Below, piece by piece: positions 47,331-59,440 of a stretch of DNA of 64,000 nucleotides. The first letter of the stretch is position 1. Each line of letters starts with the position of its first letter. Below the pieces are notes generated by a model, which saw only the letters and a program-made list of their open reading frames with translations, was not told where the DNA came from and did no database searches. Source of the DNA: Siphonodentalium dalli (taxonomy: Eukaryota; Mollusca; Scaphopoda; Gadilida; Siphonodentaliidae); contig CP136067.1 of assembly GCA_032622095.1 (NCBI GenBank), positions 124,781,030 through 124,845,029 of the forward strand, in the 5' to 3' direction. A program made the translations under genes and the position numbers.

Positions 47331-49265
47331 ATGGGTACGTCAGCTATACAGCATCGCACGGCCACGGGACTTTTTGATATAAATAAGAAACTAATTTGGC
47401 CGTCACAGAGCAAGCATAAACAGAGACATACCACTTTAAGAGGTGTGAGCATACGACTTCCATTAATCTTATTGGTTATTTCCATTCTACTTGTGCTGTC
47501 CGGTACGGTCCATCCCAACCCAGGCCCAACACATATCGACGGTGCAAGGAATGTCAATCGAAACAACAAATCAAATAGCCACGATCTGGGCACCCTGACA
47601 TTATACCATCAAAATATTCGAAGTATTAGAAATAAACTCGACAAAGTAAAAGATCTTATCAGTGAATATGATGTTCTATGTTTTACCGAAACACATCTTG
47701 ATGTCACATACCCCTCTGAAAATTTACTAATAGATGGCTTCAGAACCCCCATCCGAGAAGATCGTGATCAATATGGCGGTGGTATATGCATATATTTTGC
47801 AGAACACTTAGTATACTCCCGTCGGGATGTCCTAGAATTCGATTCGTCCATAATGTGGTTCGACATCCACTCGGCAAGATGTCATATCATCTTGGCATTA
47901 TCATACCGGTCCGATGCGTTATGTGCTACAAATTACTGGAATCTTTTCGACAACGCAATTCATGAAGCTCTGGAAATTACACCAAATATGGTCATGCTTG
48001 GTGACTTTAACTCTAATATGTTGGACCCCAATTCCAAACTAAGCACAATTATCGATTATTACTCCATTAGAAATGTGATTAAAACTCCAACAAGAGTTAC
48101 CGAAGACTCTCAGACCTTACTTGACCCAATTCTTGTATGTGGAGAACTAAGTGTCCGTGATGCAGATATTAAAGACTTCGAAGTATCAGATCACTATGGT
48201 GTCTATGCGGCTCTTTCTTACGACAACTCTGCCACCCCATCCTTCCAAAGAACTATTTGGAACTACAAACACGCCGACTTCAGTAGGGCTACCTCCTTAA
48301 TAAATGATATAAATTGGGATAGTCTCCTCCGACCAACGGCGGACGTTGACACTGCTGTAGCAGTATTTTATGATAAATTCCTTGAAATTATGCACGAAAC
48401 CATCCCGACCTCGACAGTCACTATTCGAACTAAAGACAAAATCTGGTTCAACTCAGAAATTCGTCGCGAGCTACGAAAACGCAATAGATTCAGATCGATT
48501 GCACTCAAACGTAGTACCGATCTAAACTGGAAAAAATACAAAAAATCACGAAATAGAGTAAACAACATGAAAAAACATGAGAAAGCAAAATTCGAAGAAC
48601 ATCTCGATGAAAGAATTAATGACTCGCCATCATCTAGAGATTTTTGGCAAATCATCAATTACCTTTTGAATAAGAAGAAAACAAACAAAATACCACCACT
48701 TTATTCGGCTAATGGCGAAGTCATAGCAAATGGAGTTTCATACGCCAGCAATGACATCGATAAAGCTAGACTTCTGAACGCAAACTTTATCAAAAATTCA
48801 TCTATAAACGATAAAGGACATCAACTACCAGATTTTCCTCTCAGGTGCGGCAATAAACTCACTGATATTCCCATTTCACACGCAGATATTGTTACAGTAA
48901 TCGAAAACCTCAAAACAAATAAAGCTCAGGGCTACGATGGAATTAATGCTAAAATGTTGAAAGGAACGGCAACTGCTGTTGCCACTCCGCTTCTATTACT
49001 CTTCAAGAAATCGCTAAATATGGGCAAATTTCCGTCGAACTGGAAGAAAGCTAACGTAATACCTATATTTAAAAAAGGAGATCCCGCGGACTGTTTAAAT
49101 TATCGCCCAATTTCACTTCTACCTATCCTTGGAAAAGTTTTCGAAAAAACGGTACTCAAATATATTAATGTATTCTTCGACGAGAACTGCCTCCTATATC
49201 GACACCAATCCGGCTTTACTGAAGGACATAATACAACATATCAACTTCTGGATATGTATCATAAC
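47331..49265 (+). pseudogene. LINE A polyprotein, 5' part: endonuclease and start of reverse transcriptase
   Basis: Open from ATG for 645 codons, then cut by the insertion; the frame runs 16 codons into it to a stop at 49313. Residues 44-58 are hydrophobic and followed by NPGP (63-66), as in 2A-like leaders of some invertebrate LINEs. The AP-endonuclease is complete by motif: QN (94-95), TE (119-120), GGGI, GDFN (224-227) and SDH (286-288). It nicks target DNA to start reverse transcription. The reverse transcriptase begins with KAQGYDGI and WKKANVIPIFKKGD and reaches QSGFTEGHNTTYQLL. The matching C-terminal half is at 57511. Confidence 0.88.
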
Positions 49266-49289
49266 CATAATCATATGCCAAAACATAAC

Positions 49290-52200
49290 TATGTACTATG
49301 TCCATTTCTATGATATTCTCGATCAGTCCCCCTATGTCCCTTTAACACTTTCCATATTCTATAAATGCATGTGCTGTATGTCGCGCCACTCAAATAACTT
49401 ATTTTACCATTGAATATCATGTGTCATTTTAACTATGTAAAATTGTCTATGACTATGACATGCCCCTTAAATTTGTTATTCAGTACTAAAGTTTCTAATT
49501 GTCTCCGAAATTTTGCACAAAAAAAAAAACAGATTTGAACAGGGAAATGTCTCCTGAATGGCATGTATCATTTAATCCCTTGCTGTACATGCATTAATGA
49601 ATCAACACATACACATATGTATATATGAATCATACGATGGGTAACCAAATGAGAAAAATGTCTCATGAATGGTAAATACCGCTTATATCCTGCTTGCACT
49701 AATTCATCAACATACTGTATATGACTATATGTGTACACAAATCACATAGTGGATCAACAAACCTTTGCACTATTTGAATAATATCTACATTGTTATCGAA
49801 AAATGGCCCATGAATTACATTATCACGTTAATTTTGAATGTACGATTGAATAAGAATAAACACATACTAGTACATGCACACATATAAATCCCATATGGGT
49901 CGCCAAATTATTATACTGCTAGAACCGTACACAGTGCATTGCCAAAATTGTCTTCCACTATTATCCGAATGTTATGTTTATTATAGAAAACAGTCTAATG
50001 AATGGTAATAGCTGCTTTAATCCAGCTAGTTGTACAAATGAATCGACATATACATTACATATCAATTCCATGATGGATGAACAAATGTTTGTATTATTGA
50101 CTCTTACAAAGCGCATCATGCCATACATTTTAAAAATTTGCGCTGAAATACAAAAATTTCATGAATGGCACACGTCGCTTTATACCTGGATACACAAATT
50201 AATCAACACATATGTATTATTGGAATCATACAAAGCGAATCATACCAGACGTCTCTTAAGACAGCGCGCTATTATATAACATTCTCTCCTGAATATCATG
50301 TGCCACTTTAACTTTAACACTGGCTATAAGAATGAATAATGAAAAAAACAAAAAACAGATTGAATATTAATAATACTCTTTCAAATATAGCATCATGCCA
50401 TACATTTTAAGAATTTGCGCTGAAATACCAAAATTTTCATGAATGGCAAGCGTCGCTTTAAGTTTGGATGGATAAACTAATCAATAAGCATGTATTATTG
50501 GCATCCTACAAAGCGAAGCATGCCAGACGTTTCTTAAGACAGCGCGCTATTACATAAAATTGTCTCATTGATATCATGTGGCGCTTTAACCCTGGCCGGA
50601 AAAACTAATGATGACCATCATTCCAGGCGCTTAAGATTTTTTTGCATTAAAGCAACAAAACAAAAAACAAAAATATTTTATGGATGGCATGCGTCACTTA
50701 AAACCTGGATGCACAAATGAATCAACACTCACATGTATATAAATCCCAGGATGATGATTTGCATAAACTCCATCCACATCACATTTATACTATCGAGTCT
50801 ACATGGTATTGTGAAATCCCTTATGTTTCAGTACAGTTAGGCCCATAATACTTTGTGCACATTTTAATAATCTATTTTTTTTTTTTTTTTTTTTTTTAAT
50901 ATGAATTTATTCAGATTACTTTGGAAATTTTGAAAACAGACAATCCTTTGTCTAAACTAATTAGATTCAGAATACTTAAAGGTATGGTTGGCCTTGGCGG
51001 TGGGTATCCTGTCAAAATATTTCCACCCGTTAAAAAGTGCCACAAACAGAAAGAATATCAAAATGTAGACAGGCTTTGTCCATATACAAATAAGAAATAT
51101 CGCATAAACAGTATGTTATTGTCAAATGTTACTTTTCTGGTGTTTGTTTATATATTATGATTGCAAACATAAAGAGCGTTCTTTGTTGGTGAATTCCTGA
51201 AATGGAACAAATAAAGAGCGTTTATGCAATTTTTATGCCATTAGCCAGTAGCATTGCTCTGTCTTCTGTAACACAATCAGGCTCTTGCTTAGGTAAAATA
51301 TAGTAGATCTTTATGATAACATGCTGTTTACACGATAGTCATGGTATATATGAACGAAACTGATTGCATATGCAAATATGAATATTTTCGACAACTAAGG
51401 CCTCACATGCTTTTAAAACTTATGCACAACTTTGGGATGCTTTATTATACATATGTGTTCTTTGCTTACACATGCACGAGATATCTAGAATTTTCTACAT
51501 TGGCCTACCAACGTACACTCATGAATCATGATGAATGGCGCACACTGCCTTTCTACCCTATATCTACATGTATGCACAAATGAATCTACACATACATACA
51601 TGTATACAAATCCCATGATGGGTCACCAAATCTTTCATTTTACTTGAATAGTACACAACACACCCTGTATACCAGACTTAGTCTGGATGGTGATTTATTA
51701 AAGAAAAATGTCCCATAATATGAGATATGCCACTTAACTTTGCATGTACAAATGAATTGATAGTGATACATGTACCAAATTTTTATATTTCCTGACCATT
51801 GTTTAGATAAAATGTTGCATGACTTGTGTCAATCCTAGAACATGTCACATGAATTGTGTTAATCCTAGAACATGTATGTAACAATTATTTGACAGGAACA
51901 CATGTACATGTATATTATACACCCCCTGATGTCTGATGTGTCACTTTTAATACTAGTAAGATGTTTCACTTTAACTATAAATATAGGAATCAATTGACAT
52001 ATGCATGTATGTCTACAAATCCCATGATGGGTGACAAAAAAATTGTAATCACTGGTGCTTATATAAGAGATGAAATGTCTCATGAAGTGTCAAAAATGGC
52101 ATATGCCGCCTTTAATACTAGAACTAGATGTATATACAAACTATTAGGGAAACACAAAATTTGAAATGTACATGTATACAGATCGAATGATGTTTCAGCA

Positions 52201-52850
52201 AATGTTTTTTATTTACAGATTCCTTGTTAGGATGGTGCTTTATTTATGAAAATGTCTCATGAATGGCATGTACCGATTTAACCCTGGATGTATGATTTAA
52301 CTTTGGATGTGTGATTTATCATTGGATGTATGAATACATAAACATATACATACATGTATACAAATCCCATGATGGGTCACCAATTTTTTTTTTAGTATTT
52401 ATACCAGAACTGAACACATTTCTCAGATTATAGAAAACTGTCGCACGAAGGGTATAATTATGCCACCTTAATTACCCTTAAATATGTGAATTGATCAACA
52501 CATACATGCGTACAATTGCAAATCCCATGATGCGTCACTAAAATCTATGCATCACTCTTCTGGAATAACACTCAATGCATCATGTCAAACTTTTTTGTTT
52601 TGTTTTTCTTTTTGTTTTTGTTTTTTTTAGAATGCTGCTTTTAAATAACATGGACAAAATTTTCATAAATGGCATGCTCATCTTTAACCCTAAATGTACA
52701 AAAGGATCAACATATATACATGATTACATACATGCAGGCGTACAATACATGTACTTGCATACATCCAGTAACATCCTTGTATTTACTAGAATCATAATAC
52801 CAGTAAGTATAATTATGTATCCTCATGATTTTGTTGTATAGATGATTTTT
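49290..52850. repeat. Degenerate tandem repeat, unit ~115-180 bp
   Basis: A phrase like AAATCCCATGATGGGTCACC recurs at about 49635, 49889, 50069, 51608, 52019, 52365 and 52520. It is preceded by ACACATACATACATGTATA and ATGAATGGCATGT...TTTAACCCTGGATG. Units are strongly diverged and vary in length. Two ~150-bp stretches near 50110 and 50390 (GCATCATGCCATACATTTTA, CAGCGCGCTATTA) are closer copies of each other. ORFs here are short and are shadows. Confidence 0.7.
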
Positions 52851-53985
52851 ACTTTGATATGACAAAATGTCAAAGCAGAAGATATGCATTCATGTACACA
52901 TGTGTGTACTGGTAAACAAATACAATTTATGGCAGGCTATACAGGTATATTTAGTAATAATTAATACTTACACTCACATAATGGTAGCCTACATATTCAC
53001 TGCATTTGATCATAAAGAGACATGACCAAATGCGTGTACCACCTCCGGGAATGATGTTTGCCATCCTACAGAATACTGAGTCAATGGGTTAATCGCATGC
53101 ACTGGAGGCATATTCTGATATTGTAGCCACCACGTGTTTTAGTTTTAGTCGACTCCACTCAAATATATTCATAGACACTATAAAACTGTTTGTGCAACAA
53201 ATGCCTGACATTTCCACAAACTGTCTGAATGAATGTAAACTCCGAATAACGTTTATAAGAAATGAGAATAGCTCAAATGTGATGTCTTCAAGTTTCTTGC
53301 ACACAAGACGACTCCGATATTTCACGAATCCGAGGTCATCAAATTGACCTTGACATTTATTATTATTGAATTAGGTCATGTTGTGACAGTACAGTCAGGT
53401 CCAAAACATTCCGAGCACAATCAAGTCAACTCTATTAAGACGAATTATTCATGAATTTAGATTTCTTTTGAAATCAAATTATGCTTTGTCAAATATAATC
53501 AGAAGTCGATGTACCATACATGTACATTCATTTATGAATCTTCATGTTTTATTAATTATAGGTTCTTGTTCATGTATTTTCAACATATTGGCCCACACTC
53601 ATACATTTAACCATATAGGTCTATATATATACCTCGTATATTATGGAGTTATCTATTTCTACTATGACGTAAGTCCTCGTTGCGGGTCAATTAGATAGCA
53701 TACACGTCAAGTCACATATATGCACTTTTTGGCAATACTTTCATGAGAAAATAACAAGCGGAACTTGAAATGTTAATTGACCGTCTATTGAATCATTGAT
53801 TCGTACTCGAGGACTTACCAGAAACATATACCCGCCGAATACAACACATCATTAAAATAATATGTACATCATATCACGGTTAGATCTAGTAACAATGCAC
53901 GGACTATGCATATTCATGCTTGCATCTTTAATTCATTCTGAAGTGGAGGGCATACATTTCATCCATTCCATTATAGGTCGTATTC
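52851..53985. other. Region before LINE B, no ORF1 recognised
   Basis: AT-rich sequence up to the LINE B start codon. It may be LINE B 5' UTR. I see no zinc-knuckle or coiled-coil ORF that would be an ORF1. Confidence 0.4.
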
Positions 53986-56900
53986 ATGGCTACACATAAC
54001 ATAAATCTGAGTGAGGTTCGGGATTCTGATGAATACAACTTTACAATGAAATGGAACGAAGCGGAACAGGAAAATGACGACTATTTAAATTCTGCTATTA
54101 ATACTTGCAATGAATGTGGATACATTTCACCATCTCACACTATAGATCAATCAAATAAAAAACCAAAATTTTCAGTATTCAGCCTCAACTGTCGAAGCAT
54201 CAATGCAAATTTCGATTCTTTGTGTAATCTCCTATGCGACTTAAAGTCTAATAATAATTCATTCGACGTTATTGCTTTAACTGAAACATTTAAAATACGA
54301 CAAGCATCGCACTTTCAAATACCGGGATATCACCCTATGGAATTCAAGTGTAGAGCTGATGACGATGATGGTAGAGGTGGTGTGTGCCTTTACATAAAAG
54401 ATTCCATTCACTATAAAAATCGACCCGACCTTAGTGAATTTATTCCACACGTAATAGAAACAATATTCGTGGAAATTAACCCAGGAAAAAATGACTCTCG
54501 GATAATCGGCTGCGTTTACAGACCAAATACCGCACCAAAGGCCAACATTGATCAATTTTTAAAAAAATTCGACGATATTCTAGAAAAAATTAATAACCAC
54601 AAATCATATATATCAGGAGACTTTAATATTGACCTACTCAATTTCAACTCGCATACAAAAACGAATGACTTCATAAATAACATTTTCACAAGAGGATTCG
54701 TGCCAAGGATAACTAAACCTACTCGAATGACTGATCATTCGGCAACTCTCATCGATAATATATATACCAATAACCTACAAGGCGAATGTAAATCTGGCAT
54801 AATCACATGCGACGTTTCCGATCACTTCGGCATATTTTATTCCGAATCTAACCAAAAGAGACAAAACAGCCCCAATAATAATGAAACTATCACTAACCAA
54901 AGAAGTTTTAGTCCTGATAATATAATTAGATTCAAAAATCTTTTAAATTCTTGTACCTTTGACTCCGTTACATCCTGTAGAAGTGTCGACCAAGCATATG
55001 AAATCTTCTTAGATATATATATGAATGCATATGAACTAGCTTTCCCCATCAAAAGTCGACATATACCCAAAAAATTCATAAAACGCGAACCTTGGATGAC
55101 ATCTGGATTGATTAAGTCAAGTATTGTTAAAAATCAGTTATATTTACGCAAATTGAATAAACCCACGGAAACGAACGTAAATAAATATTTGAGTTATCGT
55201 ACCCTATATAATAAACTAATCAGAAGGAGTAAAAATATATACTACACAAATATCTTAGAAGTAAATAAAAATAACTTAAAGAAAACATGGGAAATACTTA
55301 AGGGTGCATTGAAAATAAATGTAAACACAAATAATAACCCCAAGACCTTTACCGAAAACGGAATAGAACTTGAAAATTCCAAACTCATATCGGAAAAGTT
55401 CAATGACTTTTTCTCAAAAATTGGGCGGGAAACTAGCCAACTCAATGAACATGAAAATGACTCTCATTTTACAGAATTTCTCCATAACCGCAAATCAGAC
55501 GACATAAATTTCAAAATAATTCCGACGTCTATACAGGAGATCATCCTCACATGTTTCTCTATGACTGGGAAAGTATCAAGGGATTTCAATGGTATATCAA
55601 CTAAACTTATCAAGGAAACAATTGAGGAGATAGCGCCAGCATTGTTGCATATTTTTAACTTGTCCTTAAAGCATGGAATAGTCCCTAACAAAATGAAAAT
55701 TTCTAAAGTAGTCCCAATCCCTAAAAATACTACCACTCATGAAATTTCCAACTACAGACCTATCAGCATTCTTCCAGCTATCTCTAAAATCCTCGAAAAA
55801 ATAATGCATAAACGATTACTAGACTTTTTAAATGAACAAAACATACTCTATAAACACCAATACGGCTTCCGCCCTCGTCATTCAACTTTCCATCCTGTAT
55901 TACACCTCCTCGATCAAGTTGTCTCAAATAATGACAAAATGACAAGAGACTCAACTTTAGCTCTATTTCTCGACCTCTCAAAAGCATTTGACACGATAAA
56001 CCACGATATTTTACTTCATAAACTAGATCACTATGGCATACGAGGCACAGCATATTCATGGTTTCAGAGTTATCTGCAAAATAGAAGGCAATATGTTGAA
56101 CTCAATGGTAACAAATCTAATTTAACGGAAGTGACGTGTGGAGTGCCCCAGGGATAAATTCTCGGACCGATAATTTTCTTAATTTACGTTAACGATATGT
56201 CAAATTCGACAACCATGGATATCTTATCATACGCGGACGATACTACTCTAGTAACTGGTGGAAAAAATGGCATCCTTGTAGAAAGTTATGTGAATAATGA
56301 GTTACGCAACATATTTGCTTGGTGCTGTAGCAATAAGTTAGTGATCAATACTAAAAAAAGCAACTATATGCTAATACACCCAGAGAACAATGATGACAAA
56401 TGGAACTTTATAAAAGTTTACTTGAATAATACAGAACTAAAAAAGATAGGAAATCTTGAGCACGAATCCTCCACAAAATTCTTAGGAATCCATATTGATG
56501 AAAACCTGACTTTCAAAAAACATGTGTCCTCTGTTTGTTCTAAAATGGTGAATGCCATATACCACATCAATAAAGTTAAACACTTCTTTCCTGGTAGCGC
56601 ACTTAAAACATTATACTATGCTCTAATACAAAGCCATCTTGTCTACGGTGTTCAAATATGGGGACACGTCCCTGCGGTCAAAAAAATTTTCATGCTTCAA
56701 AAACGCGCGATACGAGTTTTATGTAATAAAAAATATAGAAGCCACACAGAACCTCTTTTTAAAAAAGAAAATATACTCAAAATATACGACATCCACAAAG
56801 TCCAAGCGGCTGTTTTCATGCATGATTGGTATCATATGCGCTTAATAGAATCATTCACCGACATGTTTACCAAACGCAAAAACGGACCAGACACCCGGCA

Positions 56901-57123
56901 AAAGCACCCACTATTTTTAAAAAAACCAAGAACATCTTGGTCCCAACAACTACCATTCCATTCTTATCCAACTACATGGAACAACTTGGATAATGAATTT
57001 ACATCATACCAATCCAGACACACATTCAAACGCCGTGTACATGCCGATTGCATTAAAAAATATGCTGCAACAATTAAATGCAACAATCAAAGATGTCCCG
57101 ACTGTGTGGTAGCTCGTCAATAG
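53986..57123 (+). pseudogene. LINE B endonuclease/reverse transcriptase, one in-frame stop
   Basis: A single frame from ATG at 53986 to 57123 is interrupted only by TAA at 56155-56157, where the motif GVPQGS is expected to carry a serine. The endonuclease is in the N-terminal third: LNCRS (67-71), TE (99-100), GGVCLYI, GDFN (211-214), SDH (278-280). The reverse transcriptase follows: KVVPIPKN, NYRPISILP, FLDLSKAFDTINHDIL, then after the stop ILGPIIFLIYVNDM and YADD (56230-56241). The end has CX4CX2C (CNNQRCPDC). About 1,044 sense codons, a normal length for such a protein. It is close to functional but, as read, would make a truncated product. Confidence 0.9.
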
Positions 57124-57481
57124 TGTAACCTCCCGTACATATATCGCAATCTACAACCTCACTCAGCACACTCCTACTCGACTTCCAAAGAACATGACAC
57201 TGACAAGAAAGAGACAAACCATCGAGTAACCAATAAACGATTTATATATACGTATACCCTCCATTATATAATTATATAATCCTATAAATGCAACCATTAT
57301 GTAATACATAATTTCATAGCCGTGCATTGTACAATAAATCTTGACCGCCTATATATGTTAACATTTATTCATCTCTAAGGGGGTGACAGTAAGACAGTCT
57401 AGCCTGACTATGCCACCCCCTCGAATATACATTACAATATTTGTCAAATGTATTAATTATTATATGTATATTGAAATAAAA

Positions 57482-57507
57482 TATCCTATCCTATCCTATC
57501 CTATCCT
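57482..57507 (+). repeat. TATCC microsatellite at the LINE B 3' end
   Basis: Five TATCC-type units follow the AATAAAA-like end of the LINE B 3' UTR and directly precede resumption of LINE A. Short simple repeats at the 3' end in place of poly(A) are usual for several LINE clades and mark the insertion point. Confidence 0.85.
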
Positions 57508-57510
57508 AAC

Positions 57511-58989
57511 TTATGTCAGAGCCTCGACAACAACTTGCACACCTGTGCTATTTTTTGTGATATCTCAAAGGCGTTCGAGAGGGTCTGGCATAAGGGTTTG
57601 ATACATAAATTAGACAAGTACGGAATTTCTGGTCAGCTGTCCATTTGGTTGGAGGACTATCTTTTTAACAGACAACAAAGAGTCTTGGTGAATAATACAT
57701 ACTCCGAGTTCAAATTGGTCCCCGCTGGAGTGCCTCAAGGGTCAATACTCGGACCTCTTCTGTTCCTATCCTACATAAATGATCTCCCGGATAACCTTAT
57801 CTCAACAACTAGAATGTACGCCGACGACACATGCATTATCGCATCTCATTACGACCTGACCATCCTTGAATTCGATCTAAATCAAGACCTAGAATCAATA
57901 TCAAATTGGGCGCGCAAATGGCTGGTAAATTTCAATCCATCGAAAACCAAAGCAATATCTTTCTCGTTATCGGGCAAACAAACGAACCCCACACTTGTAT
58001 TCCAAGACCGAAACATCTCTTTCGAAACGTCACATACACACCTCGGTGTTGAAATTCAATCAAATTTAGACTGGAACGATCACATTAATAATATAATTAA
58101 AAGAGTTTCGTCCCGCATCTCACAACTAAGAAGATTCAAATACAGCTTAAGTGCAAACACGTTAGAAAAAATTTACAAAACTTACGTTCAGCCAATAATG
58201 GATTATGCAGATGTAGTTTGGGACTGTGCACCACAATACTGGATGGACAAACTTGAACGTATACACGTGGACGCCGCCAGAATAGTGACCGGGTTAACCC
58301 GCTCTGTCTCCAATACAAATGTTTTACTCGAAGTGGGGTGGTCCAACCTTAGGGAGCGCAGGGAGAAACACCACCTACAAACACTTTTTAAAATAACTAA
58401 CGAAGAAACTCCAGAATATCTCACCCTTCTTCTACCAGCCCGGGCGGCACATGTATCAAACAACCGGTACAACTTTAGACAACCGCGTTTTTTCTACTCG
58501 TACCGCTGGACAACAGCACATTATAGGAAATCATTCTTCCTAAACACAACTCATGAGTGGAATAAGCTCCCTTCGTTTGTCATAGATTCTGAAAATATAT
58601 CCGATTTAAAAACTCACCTAAACATAATCGCCCCTGCTCCAAAACCCTATCCACTTTATAGAACAGGTCATCGAAATGTTAGTGTCAACCATTGTAAACT
58701 CCGAAACTATTGTAGCGACTTAAAGAGTGACATGCAAAATAATCACATAGCTGATAGTCCTAATTGTCAATGTGGTTTTCCGAAGGAGGATGCTAGTCAT
58801 TTCTTCTTCCACTGTCCATTGTTCACCAATCAGAGAAGGATATTTTACCACAAACTTGAAACAAATAACTTTCATATAGAAAATATTAAGCATCTTCTCT
58901 GTGGAATCTCTGAAAATGACCACAGAAGAAATATATTGCTATTTCATATTACACAGTCCTACATTAATGCAACTAAACGTTTTGGGTAA
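57511..58989 (+). pseudogene. LINE A polyprotein, 3' part: reverse transcriptase and C-terminal region
   Basis: The frame continues that of 47331-49265, beginning LCQSLDNN ahead of HTCAIFCDISKAFERVWHKG. Catalytic motifs are present: FCDISKAF with the first aspartate, GVPQGSILGPLLF, and YADD at 57817-57828. The C-terminal part ends with CQCGFPKEDASHFFFHC, a CX1CX8HX4C motif typical of CR1/Jockey-group LINE ends. It has no start codon of its own, being the right half of the split gene; the open frame of about 490 codons without stops suggests the split is recent. A homologous C-terminus is at the window's right edge. Confidence 0.88.
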
Positions 58990-59305
58990 CTTCGATCATA
59001 TATTTTTCTCTGTTATGTCAACCTGTCATTGAAAACAATTAAAAATTTAAATGCCCGGCCTTTTTAGACACAACTTATGACAACGCGAGGGTAAAACTGG
59101 ACACAATAAAACTCCACTCATAGCACACTCTGTACAAATATTCACATCTGTTTCCCTGTTTAAACATTCACAATTTCATCCTGCCATCTTGTTTAAATGT
59201 TATGTTATACCTTTTGTGCGGGAGAGGGGCGTCACTAAGTTGACAAAACTTGTGTCCCAATCCCCATGTATATAATTGATATACAATAAAATATGTTTAA
59301 ATCAA

Positions 59306-59440
59306 AAAGTTAATCCTTATATTTATATACATTTAGCGAAAAAGCCACTTTTGTAAATGTATTTAAATCGAAAAGTGTATCGTGACAAAACCAGCCCAAA
59401 ATATCCCATACCACCCTTGGCAAAAGCTAACAGGAATATT
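59306..59440. repeat. Inverted copy of the 43815-43945 repeat
   Basis: GTTAATCCTTATATTTATAT, CGAAAAAGCCACTTTTGTAA and GAAAAGTGTATCGTGACAAA are the inverse of sequence left of the palindrome at 43931. It starts right at the LINE A 3' end, so LINE A may have inserted beside or into this repeat. Confidence 0.75.

Larger units (their letters stand above)
49266..57510 (+). mobile_element. 8.2-kb insertion in LINE A, containing LINE B
   Basis: LINE A stops after TATCATAAC at 49265 and resumes in the same frame with TTATGTCAG at 57511. TAAC stands at the end of both the left flank and the insert (49262-49265 and 57507-57510), a possible 4-bp target duplication. The insert's 3' part is LINE B with a TATCC tail; its 5' 4.7 kb is mostly degenerate tandem repeat. 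Whether one event brought in both parts is not known. Confidence 0.75.
46887..59305 (+). mobile_element. LINE A, a non-LTR retrotransposon split by an 8.2-kb insertion
   Basis: The element consists of a 5' region (start uncertain, after the T/G run), the endonuclease and first part of the reverse transcriptase (47331-49265), an insertion (49266-57510), the rest of the polymerase (57511-58989), and a 3' UTR with GGGAGAGGGGCGTCACTAAG and AATAAAATATGTTTAAA (to 59303). No clear ORF1 was found. It is a Jockey/CR1-group element in the broad sense; the clade cannot be fixed by eye. Confidence 0.8.
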
